A DNA stretch of 64,000 nucleotides from positions 17,125,604 to 17,189,603 of the forward strand of contig CM075940.1 in NCBI GenBank assembly GCA_038030265.1, given 5' to 3'. Positions 57,401-64,000 of this stretch are shown one piece after another. The position numbers and the translations under genes were made by a program. Each line of letters opens with the position of its first letter. Within the stretch, counting starts at the first letter, position 1. The DNA is from Corythucha ciliata (taxonomy: Eukaryota; Arthropoda; Insecta; Hemiptera; Tingidae). The notes beneath the pieces were generated by a model, which was not told the origin of the DNA, did not search any database, and saw only the letters and a program-made list of their open reading frames with translations.

Positions 57401-60400
57401 TTTCGAAAAATGACCATCGAGACACTACATGAAACCCACTTTGGAATAACGAAAACTTGCCAAAGAGCATTTCTATTGGCCGGGCATGGTTTCAGAAATT
57501 GAAAACTACATAACCAAATGTCACGTATGTCTAAAATTCGGCTACTCGAAACGAAAATTACCTCTGAAATGCCATGAAATACCATCCATCGCATTTTATA
57601 AATTAGGAGCTGACATAGCTGAACACAAAGGAAAATAGTTCCTCATCATCGTTGATTACTATTCAAGATGGCTGGAAATGATGAAAATTTCCACAACAAC
57701 AGCAGTGCGAGTGTAATAAAACGCTTGAAGGACCATTTTCGGCAGATTCGGTTTACCACGAAAACTAGTTGCGGACAATGTGCATTTCAGAAGTAGTGAA
57801 ATGAAAACTTTCGCAAGGGAATGGAACTTCGAAATAATCACTTCAAGTCCATTTTACCCACAGAGCAATGGGCTAGCCGAAAAAGCTGTTGGAATTGCAA
57901 AGAAGATGACAAAAAAGGCAGAAGAAAATCGTCAAGACTTGGAATTGTACTTGCTGAACTACAGAAACTCTCCTCTAGCCAGCTTTGGTTGTTCTCCAGC
58001 CCAATTGCACAATAGTCTGAGAACAAAATTAACAGTCAAGACATCTTCATTGAATTCAAATCTCATTCCTCAATTAAGAATTCATTCAAAAATGTTGGCG
58101 AATCAGGAAACGCAAGCGAAAAATTTTAACAAAACGGCGTCAAAAACAGAATAAGAATTCAAGACAGGGGGCAACATTTACGTTCAGGATCCGAAGACTA
58201 AGTTATAGGAAAAAAGGAAAATCCTGTGGAGAAATTAAATTTCCCAAGATCATACACTGTGCGAACATATGCTAACAAGAGGGTCTTGAGAAGAAATTTG
58301 CAAATGATTACAAAAATTTAAAAGAAGAAAAAAAGGGAACATGTTTTATATAGAACTCTTGGTTAGAAAAGAGGGAGTAATAAAAAAGTATTAATTTGTT
58401 TTGTTCGTCAACGTTGTCTTGTTCAACTTAACACCTTATCGAGCAGAAACTGTCGTTTTAAGCTTCCATCAGGGGCGGCAATATGGCGACGAGGGTTGGA
58501 GGGGGGGGCTCGAAGACTGTCGATATTTGAGAGACTTACGAAACCGGGATTTGACGACGAATAAGACTGTCGTCGACTGTACTATACGTTAGCGATGGGG
58601 CTGGACAAGGGGTGTACCTTGAAGATTTTGTCCATGATGCGTGGCCAGATTGTCAATAGCGAGTTCTTGTTGACCTTGAAGGAACGCTTGAACGTGGAAT
58701 CGTTCAAACCACAGTGTGCGTATGTGAGATTTGTCTTATAGACAGCCCGTCTGATCAGCCCATGACCGGAGGTGGAGGAGAAATTGGAAAAGGGGAACGA
58801 TCGCCAAGCTTTTTCTCCTAGAGTATAGTTGCCGGACCCTTTTTATCTGCTGACGTCGGGAAAGTCAGAATTCGTTCGTCCAGATTTGAAACGAACGAAA
58901 AAAACTGTTTAGTAGCTTTGCAAGTTGTTAGCGAATTGCGCGTTGACTTGAACAAACCAAAACGATGGGCGGCCCCGTAAAATTTGTGGAAGCTTCACTC
59001 TTGCGATACTTTGTTGGCGTAATATTTACGATTAAGAAAAGTTGAGGCAAAAATCAAAATGTATTTATACCTTCGGGGCTTCAAGAAATTGATTAAACAG
59101 GTTTACGAGCCTATATACCTTGGTTGTGCCTCCCAATCTTTTGTTCTTCATTGGTTATGGGGGTGGGTGGGCGGAGCGGGGATGTGCTCGGTATATATTG
59201 TATTATTACATCTCTGCCAACTTTTGAGAAGGGGACTCGACCTCGGTGGAATTCCATCTTCGGGGGTTCCTTTTTGCGTTTGCAGACGCCCCCGCTGGAT
59301 GTATTATTGTGGTCAGTGGCGGGGAAGCCGCCCCTTTGGGTGACCCAAAACAGCGGCGGGGGAAGAAAATTTTCGTGATATGAAACCTTTTGAGAGCGTA
59401 AGACTTTTTGTTTTTTACGACTCTTTAGCCATGGATGGAGGAGGAGGAGAGGGGACAGTGAGATTGCAATTGTTGGTTTCCATTTGCCTTATTTTTTCCC
59501 GCTAATAGTACCTGATTACCGTGGAGTACAAAATCGAAAGAAGGAAAAAGTCTGAGGGGCTGACCGGTGCGTTGATTATCTGTAATAGTGAGCTCAAGCC
59601 CTTTTTGTGGGATTATTCTTCGAAGATGCCTGTCGCCCTCCCCACGATAATCCAACCAAGTCACAAGATATAATTTGAAAATTTTTATTGTAACTTGGGA
59701 TATAATTATCGGTCACGGAACCTTCTATAATAGCAGCGCGGCCGTTCCTCCAAAACTAATAATTGTTTCCATTTATCCTGGAAATTGCTCCTGCCGCCTC
59801 AAAACAGTCATCTCACTGTTTCTCTCCTTCTTATCTTTTTCTTTGCATTTTCTGCTTCCCCCTTTTTTTATCAGCTTATTCCCTCCCTAAAAAATATCCA
59901 AACATTTTTTTTAATTTTTGTATAATTTTGTTATAGCAGAGCAACAATGATGCGGAGCTAAGTGAGGCTGAGGAGGACAGTCATGATGCAGTTCCTAACG
60001 GGCCTCAACAGAGTCTCCTGCCCATAGTAAAACAGGTAAATTAGAGCCTTCTTTGATTATGTTTGAAGCGCCCAATTTTACCCCGTTTCGCGTCAAGCAC
60101 ATCAGCATGGAAAGCTTTTCAAGGTGGCCTCACTCTTGACTCTTCGTGCGGTCCAGTTCTTCTTCCACTTCATCTCTTTGCCTTTTTCCCCTCGCTTGGC
60201 TTAGCTCGATCCAACTCCTTTCGACCTTAGGATCCTCTTTTAAAAAAAAAAAAAGTCTCAGGTGACTTATGCTCTTTATGACTTTCCCTTGCCCATCCGG
60301 CTGACATATTACCAATTGTAAAAACTACCAGTTTTGTTATTAACATAAGACTTGATTGGCCTAATTATGCTAATCGGACCAAAGTTTAGTGATTTACTCC

Positions 60401-61140
60401 ATCAGACTCTCTCTTCTTTACTTAGACGATTTCCTCGGTATTTTCCGAGAAGGGTAAATTACCCTGGAATTGAATAATTCAACGAGAATGAATTGCCTTT
60501 TTTATTAATATTTTTTCTAACGTTAAGAAAAACACGGCAATCCCACTGGGAGATTTTAAGGACATCTGGAGAGTCTTTGCAGGAGAGGGCGAGCTCTAAC
60601 TCCTTATAACCCCAGCTATTAATTAATATTTGACCTGAATTAAAGGCTAGGCATTTTTAAAAATTGTTTTTACTGTACTTTTACGCGTTTTAAAGGTTTC
60701 CCGTTATGCCTTGCATTGCAAACTCTTTTGTGGGTTTGAATGACTAGGAGAACGGAAAACTTCCTTTTTTTTCGGTCTAATGGCTGTTTAATTTTTTGAA
60801 GGATGCAAATTTTCACTATTTTATGATTAACGGAGTTTTTTGTTTTTAAAAAAAGTCGAAAACAAAAGATTTTTTTTTAAAACCCTTTTGGTTGATCTAT
60901 TTTTAGGAGAATCGCGAAGACGTCAAAATGATGGCAAGCAGCGGCGGAGCTTCGTCGGTCCTAGCACCCTCGCCGGGGTTTTCCATTCCAATCAACTTTC
61001 CCTTTAATCCTCAAGCTCCATTTCCACATTCTGGAACTGCTGGGTATCAACCGTCGTCGGCCTCGTCGCACTCGTCCGAGTCCTCGTCATCGTCGCAACA
61101 GACTTGGAGCTTCGAAGAACAGTTCAAACAGGTTCGTCAG
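33412..61140 (+). CDS. ARID3 / dead ringer (retained) transcription factor, 5' exons
   Basis: Three coding exons are in the window: 33412-33447 (12 codons, starting MDHRDSDLEGSV), 59937-60035 (33 codons, acidic AELSEAEEDSHD) and 60907-61140 (78 codons). All junctions are phase 0. The last exon ends TWSFEEQFKQVRQ, the conserved entry into the extended ARID DNA-binding domain of the ARID3 group. Fly retained/dead ringer, as I recall it, has the same WSFEEQFKQVRQ run before LYEI. The preceding Ser-rich stretch (SSASSHSSESSSSSQ) and acidic patch also fit the family. The ARID and REKLES parts lie beyond 64000; I found no LYEI-type exon in 61141-64000. ARID3 proteins bind AT-rich DNA and control patterning and neuronal fate. 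The first intron is 26,489 bp and holds many repeats. The third intron begins with GC rather than GT. Confidence 0.85.
33448..37780 (+). other. ARID3 intron 1, proximal part
   Basis: No gene is recognised. It contains the GT microsatellite at 33654-33671 and C runs at about 34378-34391, 34999-35007 and 36690-36699. A fragment at about 37277-37305 (GTGGAAATGAATTGCTC...GCAGAA) resembles one arm of the 45880-46025 hairpin element. Proximal first-intron sequence is a usual place for enhancers, but no specific site is evident by eye. Confidence 0.45.
33654..33671 (+). repeat. (GT)9 microsatellite
   Basis: Nine uninterrupted GT units 207 bp into the first intron of the ARID3 gene. Confidence 0.9.
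37786..38310 (+). pseudogene. Unrecognised broken coding stretch
   Basis: From 37789, just after an acceptor-like CATTTCAG, one frame stays open for about 83 codons, meets two adjacent stops (TAA TAG at 38035-38040), then stays open in the same frame for another 89 codons to a TAG at 38308-38310. The composition looks protein-like, with motifs such as LLYTLTYNHLYNNFREM, LLPEGLISRDLIKTLKERL and FSRHEYNPEIFEAEF. I cannot assign a family. It may be the remains of a transposon or other inserted gene, or a gene with an unrecognised short intron over the stops. Its strand is the same as the host ARID3 gene. Confidence 0.35.
38320..42670 (+). other. ARID3 intron 1, middle part
   Basis: No gene is recognised. 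Simple sequence includes G runs at about 38825-38836 and 42306-42316, a C run at about 40966-40975, and A runs near 40484 and 41392. A small hairpin (ATGACTATAC pairing with GTATAGAGTCAT) occurs at 39408-39443. Open frames are short and featureless. Confidence 0.45.
42693..42900. mobile_element. Hairpin insertion flanked by a 13-bp direct repeat
   Basis: CAATGTATACCTA occurs at 42680-42692 and again, exactly, at 42901-42913. The 208-bp insert between them has 35-bp arms that pair perfectly (left 42691-42725, right 42825-42859; core GAAACTGTAGCCGTAGGAGC) around a 99-bp middle. The middle carries CCTACGTTGTC...CCTCGTTGAGG, which recurs at 3810-3840, and a palindromic CGAACCGGTTTCG. The long direct repeat is typical of retrotransposed inserts rather than of DNA transposons with 2-9 bp duplications. 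No coding capacity is present. Confidence 0.65.
42940..43280. other. GC-rich CpG-containing patch
   Basis: This patch contrasts with the AT-rich intron around it and holds GCGGCCG and CCGCGG type sites. Both strands are open over it (42888-43151 plus; 42911-43285 minus, 124 codons, with a CTHCGR motif). I recognise no domain. It could be a transposon coding fragment or a CpG-rich regulatory element inside the ARID3 intron. Confidence 0.35.
44270..45840. repeat. Degenerate 30-bp repeats, families B-reversed and H
   Basis: From about 44270 to 44450 units are the reversed family B word (CGCTAATTCGCAGCTGAAATT). From about 44460 to 45840 units of roughly 30-36 bp read GCGAAATTGCAAGTTTTGGGT then CTAAATATCC. 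T runs with single G breaks lie at 44745-44775 and 45072-45094. The short open frames in both directions are artefacts of the repeats. Traces continue near 46280-46370. Confidence 0.7.
45880..46025. mobile_element. 146-bp MITE-like hairpin element
   Basis: The arms 45880-45935 and 45971-46025 are inverted copies with a few mismatches. The outermost words are ATAGCG and CGCTAT, and the arms contain CCATTTACATAA and CTGCTCTAGA. The loop is 35 bp and AT-rich. The size, terminal inverted structure and lack of coding capacity fit a MITE. A TA duplication is possible but ambiguous because the flank reads GATATAGCG. A diverged arm fragment occurs near 37277-37305. Confidence 0.7.
46100..54050 (+). 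other. ARID3 intron 1, distal part before the LTR element
   Basis: No gene is recognised over about 8 kb. The longest plus frame (50787-51395, 202 codons) lies in a GC-richer stretch with a CA/CG microsatellite (51222-51247). Its translation shows no domain and drifts into simple sequence, so I do not call it. G or C runs occur at about 47184, 47562, 47787, 49979 and 50749. Confidence 0.45.
51222..51247 (+). repeat. CACACA / CGCA microsatellite
   Basis: A CACACACA run grades into five CGCA units. It lies in the GC-richer stretch 50600-51450. Confidence 0.85.
54056..54569 (+). repeat. Direct repeat pair about 400 bp apart
   Basis: The copies at 54056-54177 and 54454-54569 share, in order, AACTATGAAA.TCTA, GGGAAGG...TACGTC, AAATCTTG.CGTA, TTGATGAGCGG.GTATTCG and CTGGATTTAAGACGACG. 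The second copy ends 29 bp before the 5' LTR of the retrotransposon. They may be units of an older repeat into which the retrotransposon inserted. Confidence 0.7.
54599..54689 (+). repeat. 5' LTR of mag-like element (~91 bp)
   Basis: It matches the 3' LTR with about four substitutions and one indel. It begins AG where the 3' copy begins TG, and ends AACA as the 3' copy does. Few differences suggest a moderately recent insertion, although so short an LTR gives a poor clock. Confidence 0.85.
54690..54698 (+). promoter_or_regulatory. Primer-binding site, tRNA-Ser type
   Basis: TGGCGCAGT starts directly after the LTR end. It is the complement of a tRNA 3' end ACTGCGCCA, the type used by 297, 17.6 and mag elements (tRNA-Ser). 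Complementarity beyond nine bases was not established. Confidence 0.65.
54738..55578 (+). pseudogene. gag remnant with zinc knuckle
   Basis: The capsid-like part (54738-55085) has a Gypsy-type retrotransposon gag pattern (FRIFKDQFDMYL; HCNPKENEIVE) and ends at an internal TAG (55083-55085). The same frame then resumes to a TAA near 55383. The nucleocapsid part continues in another frame to 55578 and keeps a CFVCGKSNHFSNVC zinc knuckle preceded by HNECPA. At least one stop and one frame break disable it. The element's gag would package its own RNA. Confidence 0.8.
55630..55840 (+). pseudogene. Aspartic protease remnant
   Basis: FKLDNGAKVNI is read where the family has an LDTGA-type active site. 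Asp is kept, but the Thr/Ser after it is Asn (codon at 55675-55677), and a TAG follows at 55696-55698. The frame is broken soon after, and the protease-RT linker looks shortened around 55830-55860. Confidence 0.65.
55850..56500 (+). pseudogene. Reverse transcriptase remnant
   Basis: The segments WVSNIDITEKPDKSLRIC, IELNKHILTGYFSIPTLEEI and FELKHGFHQIKLDD match RT blocks in order. The catalytic YFDD box is intact at 56348-56359, followed by ILLAG. Several frame breaks and stops separate the blocks, and the N-terminal part of the RT is missing. Confidence 0.85.
56670..57140 (+). pseudogene. RNase H remnant
   Basis: VVQCDASKSALGCALLQ carries the first catalytic Asp, IEKELLAITF the Glu and IQTDHQPL the next Asp. 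The tail YDFELEYLPGNKRFIADLLSR is the usual end of Gypsy RNase H. One TAG (56997-56999) interrupts the frame. This is the best preserved part of pol. Confidence 0.9.
57425..58154 (+). pseudogene. Integrase remnant
   Basis: A zinc-binding HETHFG...CHVC region is followed by a core with GADIAEHKG (first Asp), LVADN (second Asp) and NGLAEKAVG (Glu), the DDE triad. YRNSPLASFGCSPAQL is the conserved C-terminal core motif. Stops and frame breaks occur at several points (for example near 57636 and 57712). No envelope-like gene follows. Confidence 0.85.
58320..58339 (+). promoter_or_regulatory. Polypurine tract
   Basis: An almost pure A/G stretch lies directly before the 3' LTR, where plus-strand synthesis is primed in LTR elements. 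Confidence 0.75.
58342..58433 (+). repeat. 3' LTR of mag-like element (92 bp)
   Basis: It begins TGTTTTATATAG and ends TTAACA. At 92 bp it is among the shortest LTRs known for Gypsy elements; silkworm mag has 77 bp. Confidence 0.88.
58434..59936 (+). other. ARID3 intron 1, end
   Basis: No gene is recognised. The first 300 bp contain words similar to 54230-54300 (TATCGAGCAGAAACTGTCG against TATCGAGAAACTGTGACAG), so they may belong to the older repeat interrupted by the LTR element. A G run lies at about 58500-58508. The acceptor before the second coding exon reads TTATAGCAG, with two usable AGs. Confidence 0.5.
60036..60906 (+). other. ARID3 intron 2
   Basis: This 871-bp AT-rich intron has GTAAAT and TTTTTAG ends. 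Nothing else is recognised in it. Confidence 0.6.
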
Positions 61141-61146
61141 GCAAGT
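61141..61146 (+). promoter_or_regulatory. GC-AG splice donor of ARID3 exon 3
   Basis: CAG|GCAAGT is the exact consensus of the rare GC donor class. Protein homology places the exon end here if the fly-type FKQVRQ is to be kept. A weaker GT donor, CAG|GTTCGT, lies nine bases upstream at 61132. Confidence 0.7.
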
Positions 61147-64000
61147 ATTTCCCTGCAGTTCTTTTCTATGTTGTGTATATCTTTAATCAGAGGCGTAGAG
61201 TTAGGGGGGTGAGTTGGGCCATCACCCACCCAATATTCCTATTGAGTGGGCAAAGGTACCTTTTCGCCCTCCCCCCCTCACCAATATTTTCACCTGATTT
61301 TCAACAATTTCGTCCATCTAAGGGTGACTACCTGCTTTATGTATTGGATAAATTTGCAAGTGATAGTACCTAAATTCACTTTAATTAACAGGAAAAACAA
61401 ATCTCGTTCATTCTTATCGAATAACCGTATAACTATAGGACAAGGAAGCTTAATCGATTTTCGATGAAGGATCCTCCTCGCGGGATCCTACTTTGAATTA
61501 AAAACTTGTGTTACTACATACTTATTCATTAAATTAGGTAAATGCATTACGTAGAAAAAAATCCATCATTGGGCAATGGTCAGTGTTGTAGTTTGTTGAA
61601 AATACCCCCCCCCCCCAGAGTTCGATCCCAAGTTCAAATATTTTATTGCATGTTTGTGTTCAATTGTATTTTTTTTTTTTTGTTCTTAAATTAGGAACTG
61701 CAAAATTGCATTACTTCCCCCCTATCAATGCTGAGATAATTTTTCCCATCGTCTCCCCTATACGAAAGACGAAACTCTACGCCTCTGTCTTTAATATATA
61801 TGCACGTCCCACTCCCCATGCACACTTTTACTGGAATAACTATTTAAACGGGCTCCGAAACGGGTTTTCACTGGGTTACAAAATTGAAATTAGCGGAGAA
61901 CAGAAAGAGGTAGCAAAACAGCCATCATTATAAGCATTGCTGAGTTTATTATATTTTGGAGGCGGATTCCGCTGTGCGTTGACTAGAAATCGTCCCGGAA
62001 GGGTCTATATCGAGGTAAAAATGGAAGGAGGGCGAAGGGAAATTCTTTTTACCTCGAGCAATCAGATGTCCTGATTGGAGTGAGGAGGAGGGGGGGGGGC
62101 AAATATTTAGCTTCATGGTCGAGTGTACCGCCATTATAGACACAAATACTCGCGCGTATTTGGTACATGACCTATCCGCCAACTCACGAATTCTGGCCCT
62201 AGAGAGCCAGAGCTCCAAAAGTACAAACATCTATTATGTTTAATGGATTTTATTGTAAATCTCCCCGACTTCCACCGCTATGGGTAGGGGTGCAGGGCGC
62301 ACCATCAATTTTTAAACGAAATCTCTGATTTTAGTCACATTTCGACATTATATTTACGCCGGTTGAATGATTGTGTTGAACAATTTTATGCGAGTGTGTG
62401 GTGAAAAAGAATGATGTAATGATGAACAAGTGAAGACGTGATAAGCAAAAGAAAAAAGGATGGAAATTATTTTCTTTATTTTTCAAATAGTGAAAAGGAT
62501 AATTTAAGATTCATTCACTATGATGTGATGAAATTACACTATTGATGTCGAAGCGTGTGCCTGCATAATCCATCCACGCTCGCGTTTTGATTTTTAAACG
62601 ATTTTATCTATTTATTGTATTTCTTTTCCTTTATCTTATTGAGACAAGAAATTTGAGCCCCACCATTGAATTCAATTCTGCATGAGATATTAAGCTTCGC
62701 AAATAAATTATCCGTGAAAACCCGGTAGCCTTCGGTCCCCCCTCCCAACACCACATACCCGAGCTTATCGACAATGTTTTCCGGTCAACACAGCCGAGGT
62801 GCTTTGTCGGTTCACTAGCCCTAAAATAACCGAATTTTGTCTACTCACGAGCACGAATGTTAAGGTAGAAAATTGGCTATTACAATGGTTTTATGGACAC
62901 AGCTTTGGAAAAAAATTAAAGTTCATCGGATTGAACGGAATTATTCGGACGCGAACGCTATGATTAGAGCAGGTGGGGCCCGCATGTGTCTCCCTTTGAA
63001 TGTCATTAAATGAAAACTACCTTGATACAACGCCCGATTATTCCAGCGGATATAATTTTTTCTCTCTCTCTCTCTCTCTCCCTCCCCCCCGGCGCTTTCT
63101 CTCTGTTACACCGCTAATGATCGCAACACGCTCCGCGGCTTTCTCACACTATTGGCGAGCTAAAAATGTCGATAGGTCAAAAAATCTTCCAGAGCACAAT
63201 GTACCTCGATGATGACACCACCTCCCGCCAACCCTAGAACGTGAGATTTACGAAGTTTCCTTTGGGAGGGATTTCCCCATTGCCTCACTATTTTTTCTCA
63301 TCTTTCTGTTTATTAGAAAAAAAAAATTTTAAACGATCTCTACGACCTGAAGATGTCATAAGGGACTCGAGTAAAGGGCCCACCATTAACAACAATTCAT
63401 CGTCAACTTTTAGAAAATAAACATCATCAGGTTATAGGAACTTAGAGAAGGGAAAAAGAAAACTAATCCTTTTTTCGTCTTTTTAATAACCCCCTAATTT
63501 TCTATCATAAAAATATATCGCTTTATTTTTCTCTGAAATTTCTTTTGGGCAGTATTAGATGGCGAACAGAAGGGATAGGGGTGGGGAGAATAATCATACA
63601 GGCTCGTAAACGCTACTTCTTGTTTCATAAGAATTAACTGGCAGTAGAGACAACAAAAAATGACTAAAATATTTAATTATTTTCGGCTGTTGGAGCGTTG
63701 AAAATGGAGACAAAGGGACGTAATGAAATTAATTCAATTGGAACTGGCCACTTCTTTTTCTTGGTATTTTTAAAAATAGCCCCCCACCTGCCCACCCCGT
63801 TACACCTATAAAAGTTTAACCAAAGGATACCTACAGAACTTTGAACCAGAAAAAAAGTGTCTATCTGTGCTACAGCGTAAATCACAGTGACGCTGACGTT
63901 ACCCAGACGCTAATAAAACTCTGTATTACAACCTTGTAAGTGTGAAGAAGAAGCGGAACGCGTGTTTGACTGGTATGTGTGCGATCCGGTGGGAGGGGGG
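61141..64000 (+). other. ARID3 intron 3, continuing past the window
   Basis: The intron begins GCAAGT. No exon encoding the rest of the ARID domain is found up to 64000. Contents include a C run (about 61605-61617), a G run (about 62089-62098) and a TC microsatellite at 63059-63080. Short open frames are featureless. Confidence 0.55.

Larger units (their letters stand above)
54599..58433 (+). mobile_element. Defective mag-like Ty3/Gypsy LTR retrotransposon
   Basis: Two similar short terminal repeats (54599-54689 and 58342-58433) flank gag-pol remnants in the order gag, protease, reverse transcriptase, RNase H, integrase, which is the Ty3/Gypsy order. A primer-binding site follows the 5' LTR and a purine tract precedes the 3' LTR. 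The very short LTRs (about 92 bp) and a TGGCGCAGT primer site, complementary to a tRNA-Ser 3' end, recall the mag element of silkworm. The CX2CX4HX4C nucleocapsid with an NHF motif also fits that branch. Many stops and frame breaks, and a total length of 3.8 kb against about 4.6 kb for mag, show the copy is dead and internally deleted. No env-like frame follows integrase. No matching target duplication is visible at the ends. It lies in the sense orientation within the ARID3 first intron. Confidence 0.9.

Noticed and set aside
58155..58341. Envelope-like gene after integrase
   Set aside because: No open frame longer than a few dozen codons lies between the end of integrase and the polypurine tract.
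61608..61625. tRNA-like B box (GAGTTCGATCCCAAG)
   Set aside because: No A box, cloverleaf or acceptor stem is present around it.
1..64000. CRISPR arrays, operons or bacterial genes
   Set aside because: The tandem repeats have no conserved repeat with unique spacers, and all recognised genes are intron-bearing animal genes.

Overview
This window looks like nuclear DNA of an invertebrate animal, probably an arthropod. The evidence is three conserved animal genes with many small GT-AG introns (often 56-75 bp), a mag-like Ty3/Gypsy retrotransposon, and a great deal of decayed repeat DNA. One splice variant readable at the ARID3 locus (FKQVRQ) matches the form I recall from fly retained. No species can be named from sequence alone.

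Layout. (1) 1241-3319, minus strand: a compact six-exon vezatin gene, predicted 589 aa. (2) 3320-15707: no gene recognised, but several blocks of degenerate ~30-bp tandem repeats and one small poly(A) retrocopy with a target-site duplication. (3) 15708-24367, plus strand: a complete 15-coding-exon EPS8 gene, predicted 781 aa, with PTB, proline-rich, central EPS8-specific, SH3 and C-terminal SAM-like effector parts; all exon phases join. (4) 24400-33200: more ~30-bp repeat blocks, a 400-bp foldback element with a second single-arm copy, and a GC-richer block. (5) 33412 to beyond 64000, plus strand: the first three coding exons of an ARID3/dead ringer (retained) transcription factor gene. They are separated by a 26.5-kb first intron and end at the first residues of the ARID domain, next to a GC-AG splice site. 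That intron holds two hairpin mobile elements, an unrecognised broken coding stretch, more ~30-bp repeats and a 3.8-kb defective mag-like LTR retrotransposon.

How the genes relate: vezatin (adherens-junction membrane protein) and EPS8 (actin capping/bundling and Rac signalling) both act on the cortical actin-junction system. They are on opposite strands about 12 kb apart, and nothing in the sequence shows shared control. The ARID3 gene is a developmental regulator whose very long first intron is a natural place for enhancers.

The most unusual feature is the set of degenerate tandem repeats. Several families have different words but a common period near 30 bp and a common AATT/GCG flavour. 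They occur in both orientations, between genes and inside introns. Exon coordinates come from reading splice sites and protein homology by eye; no alignment or database search was run.
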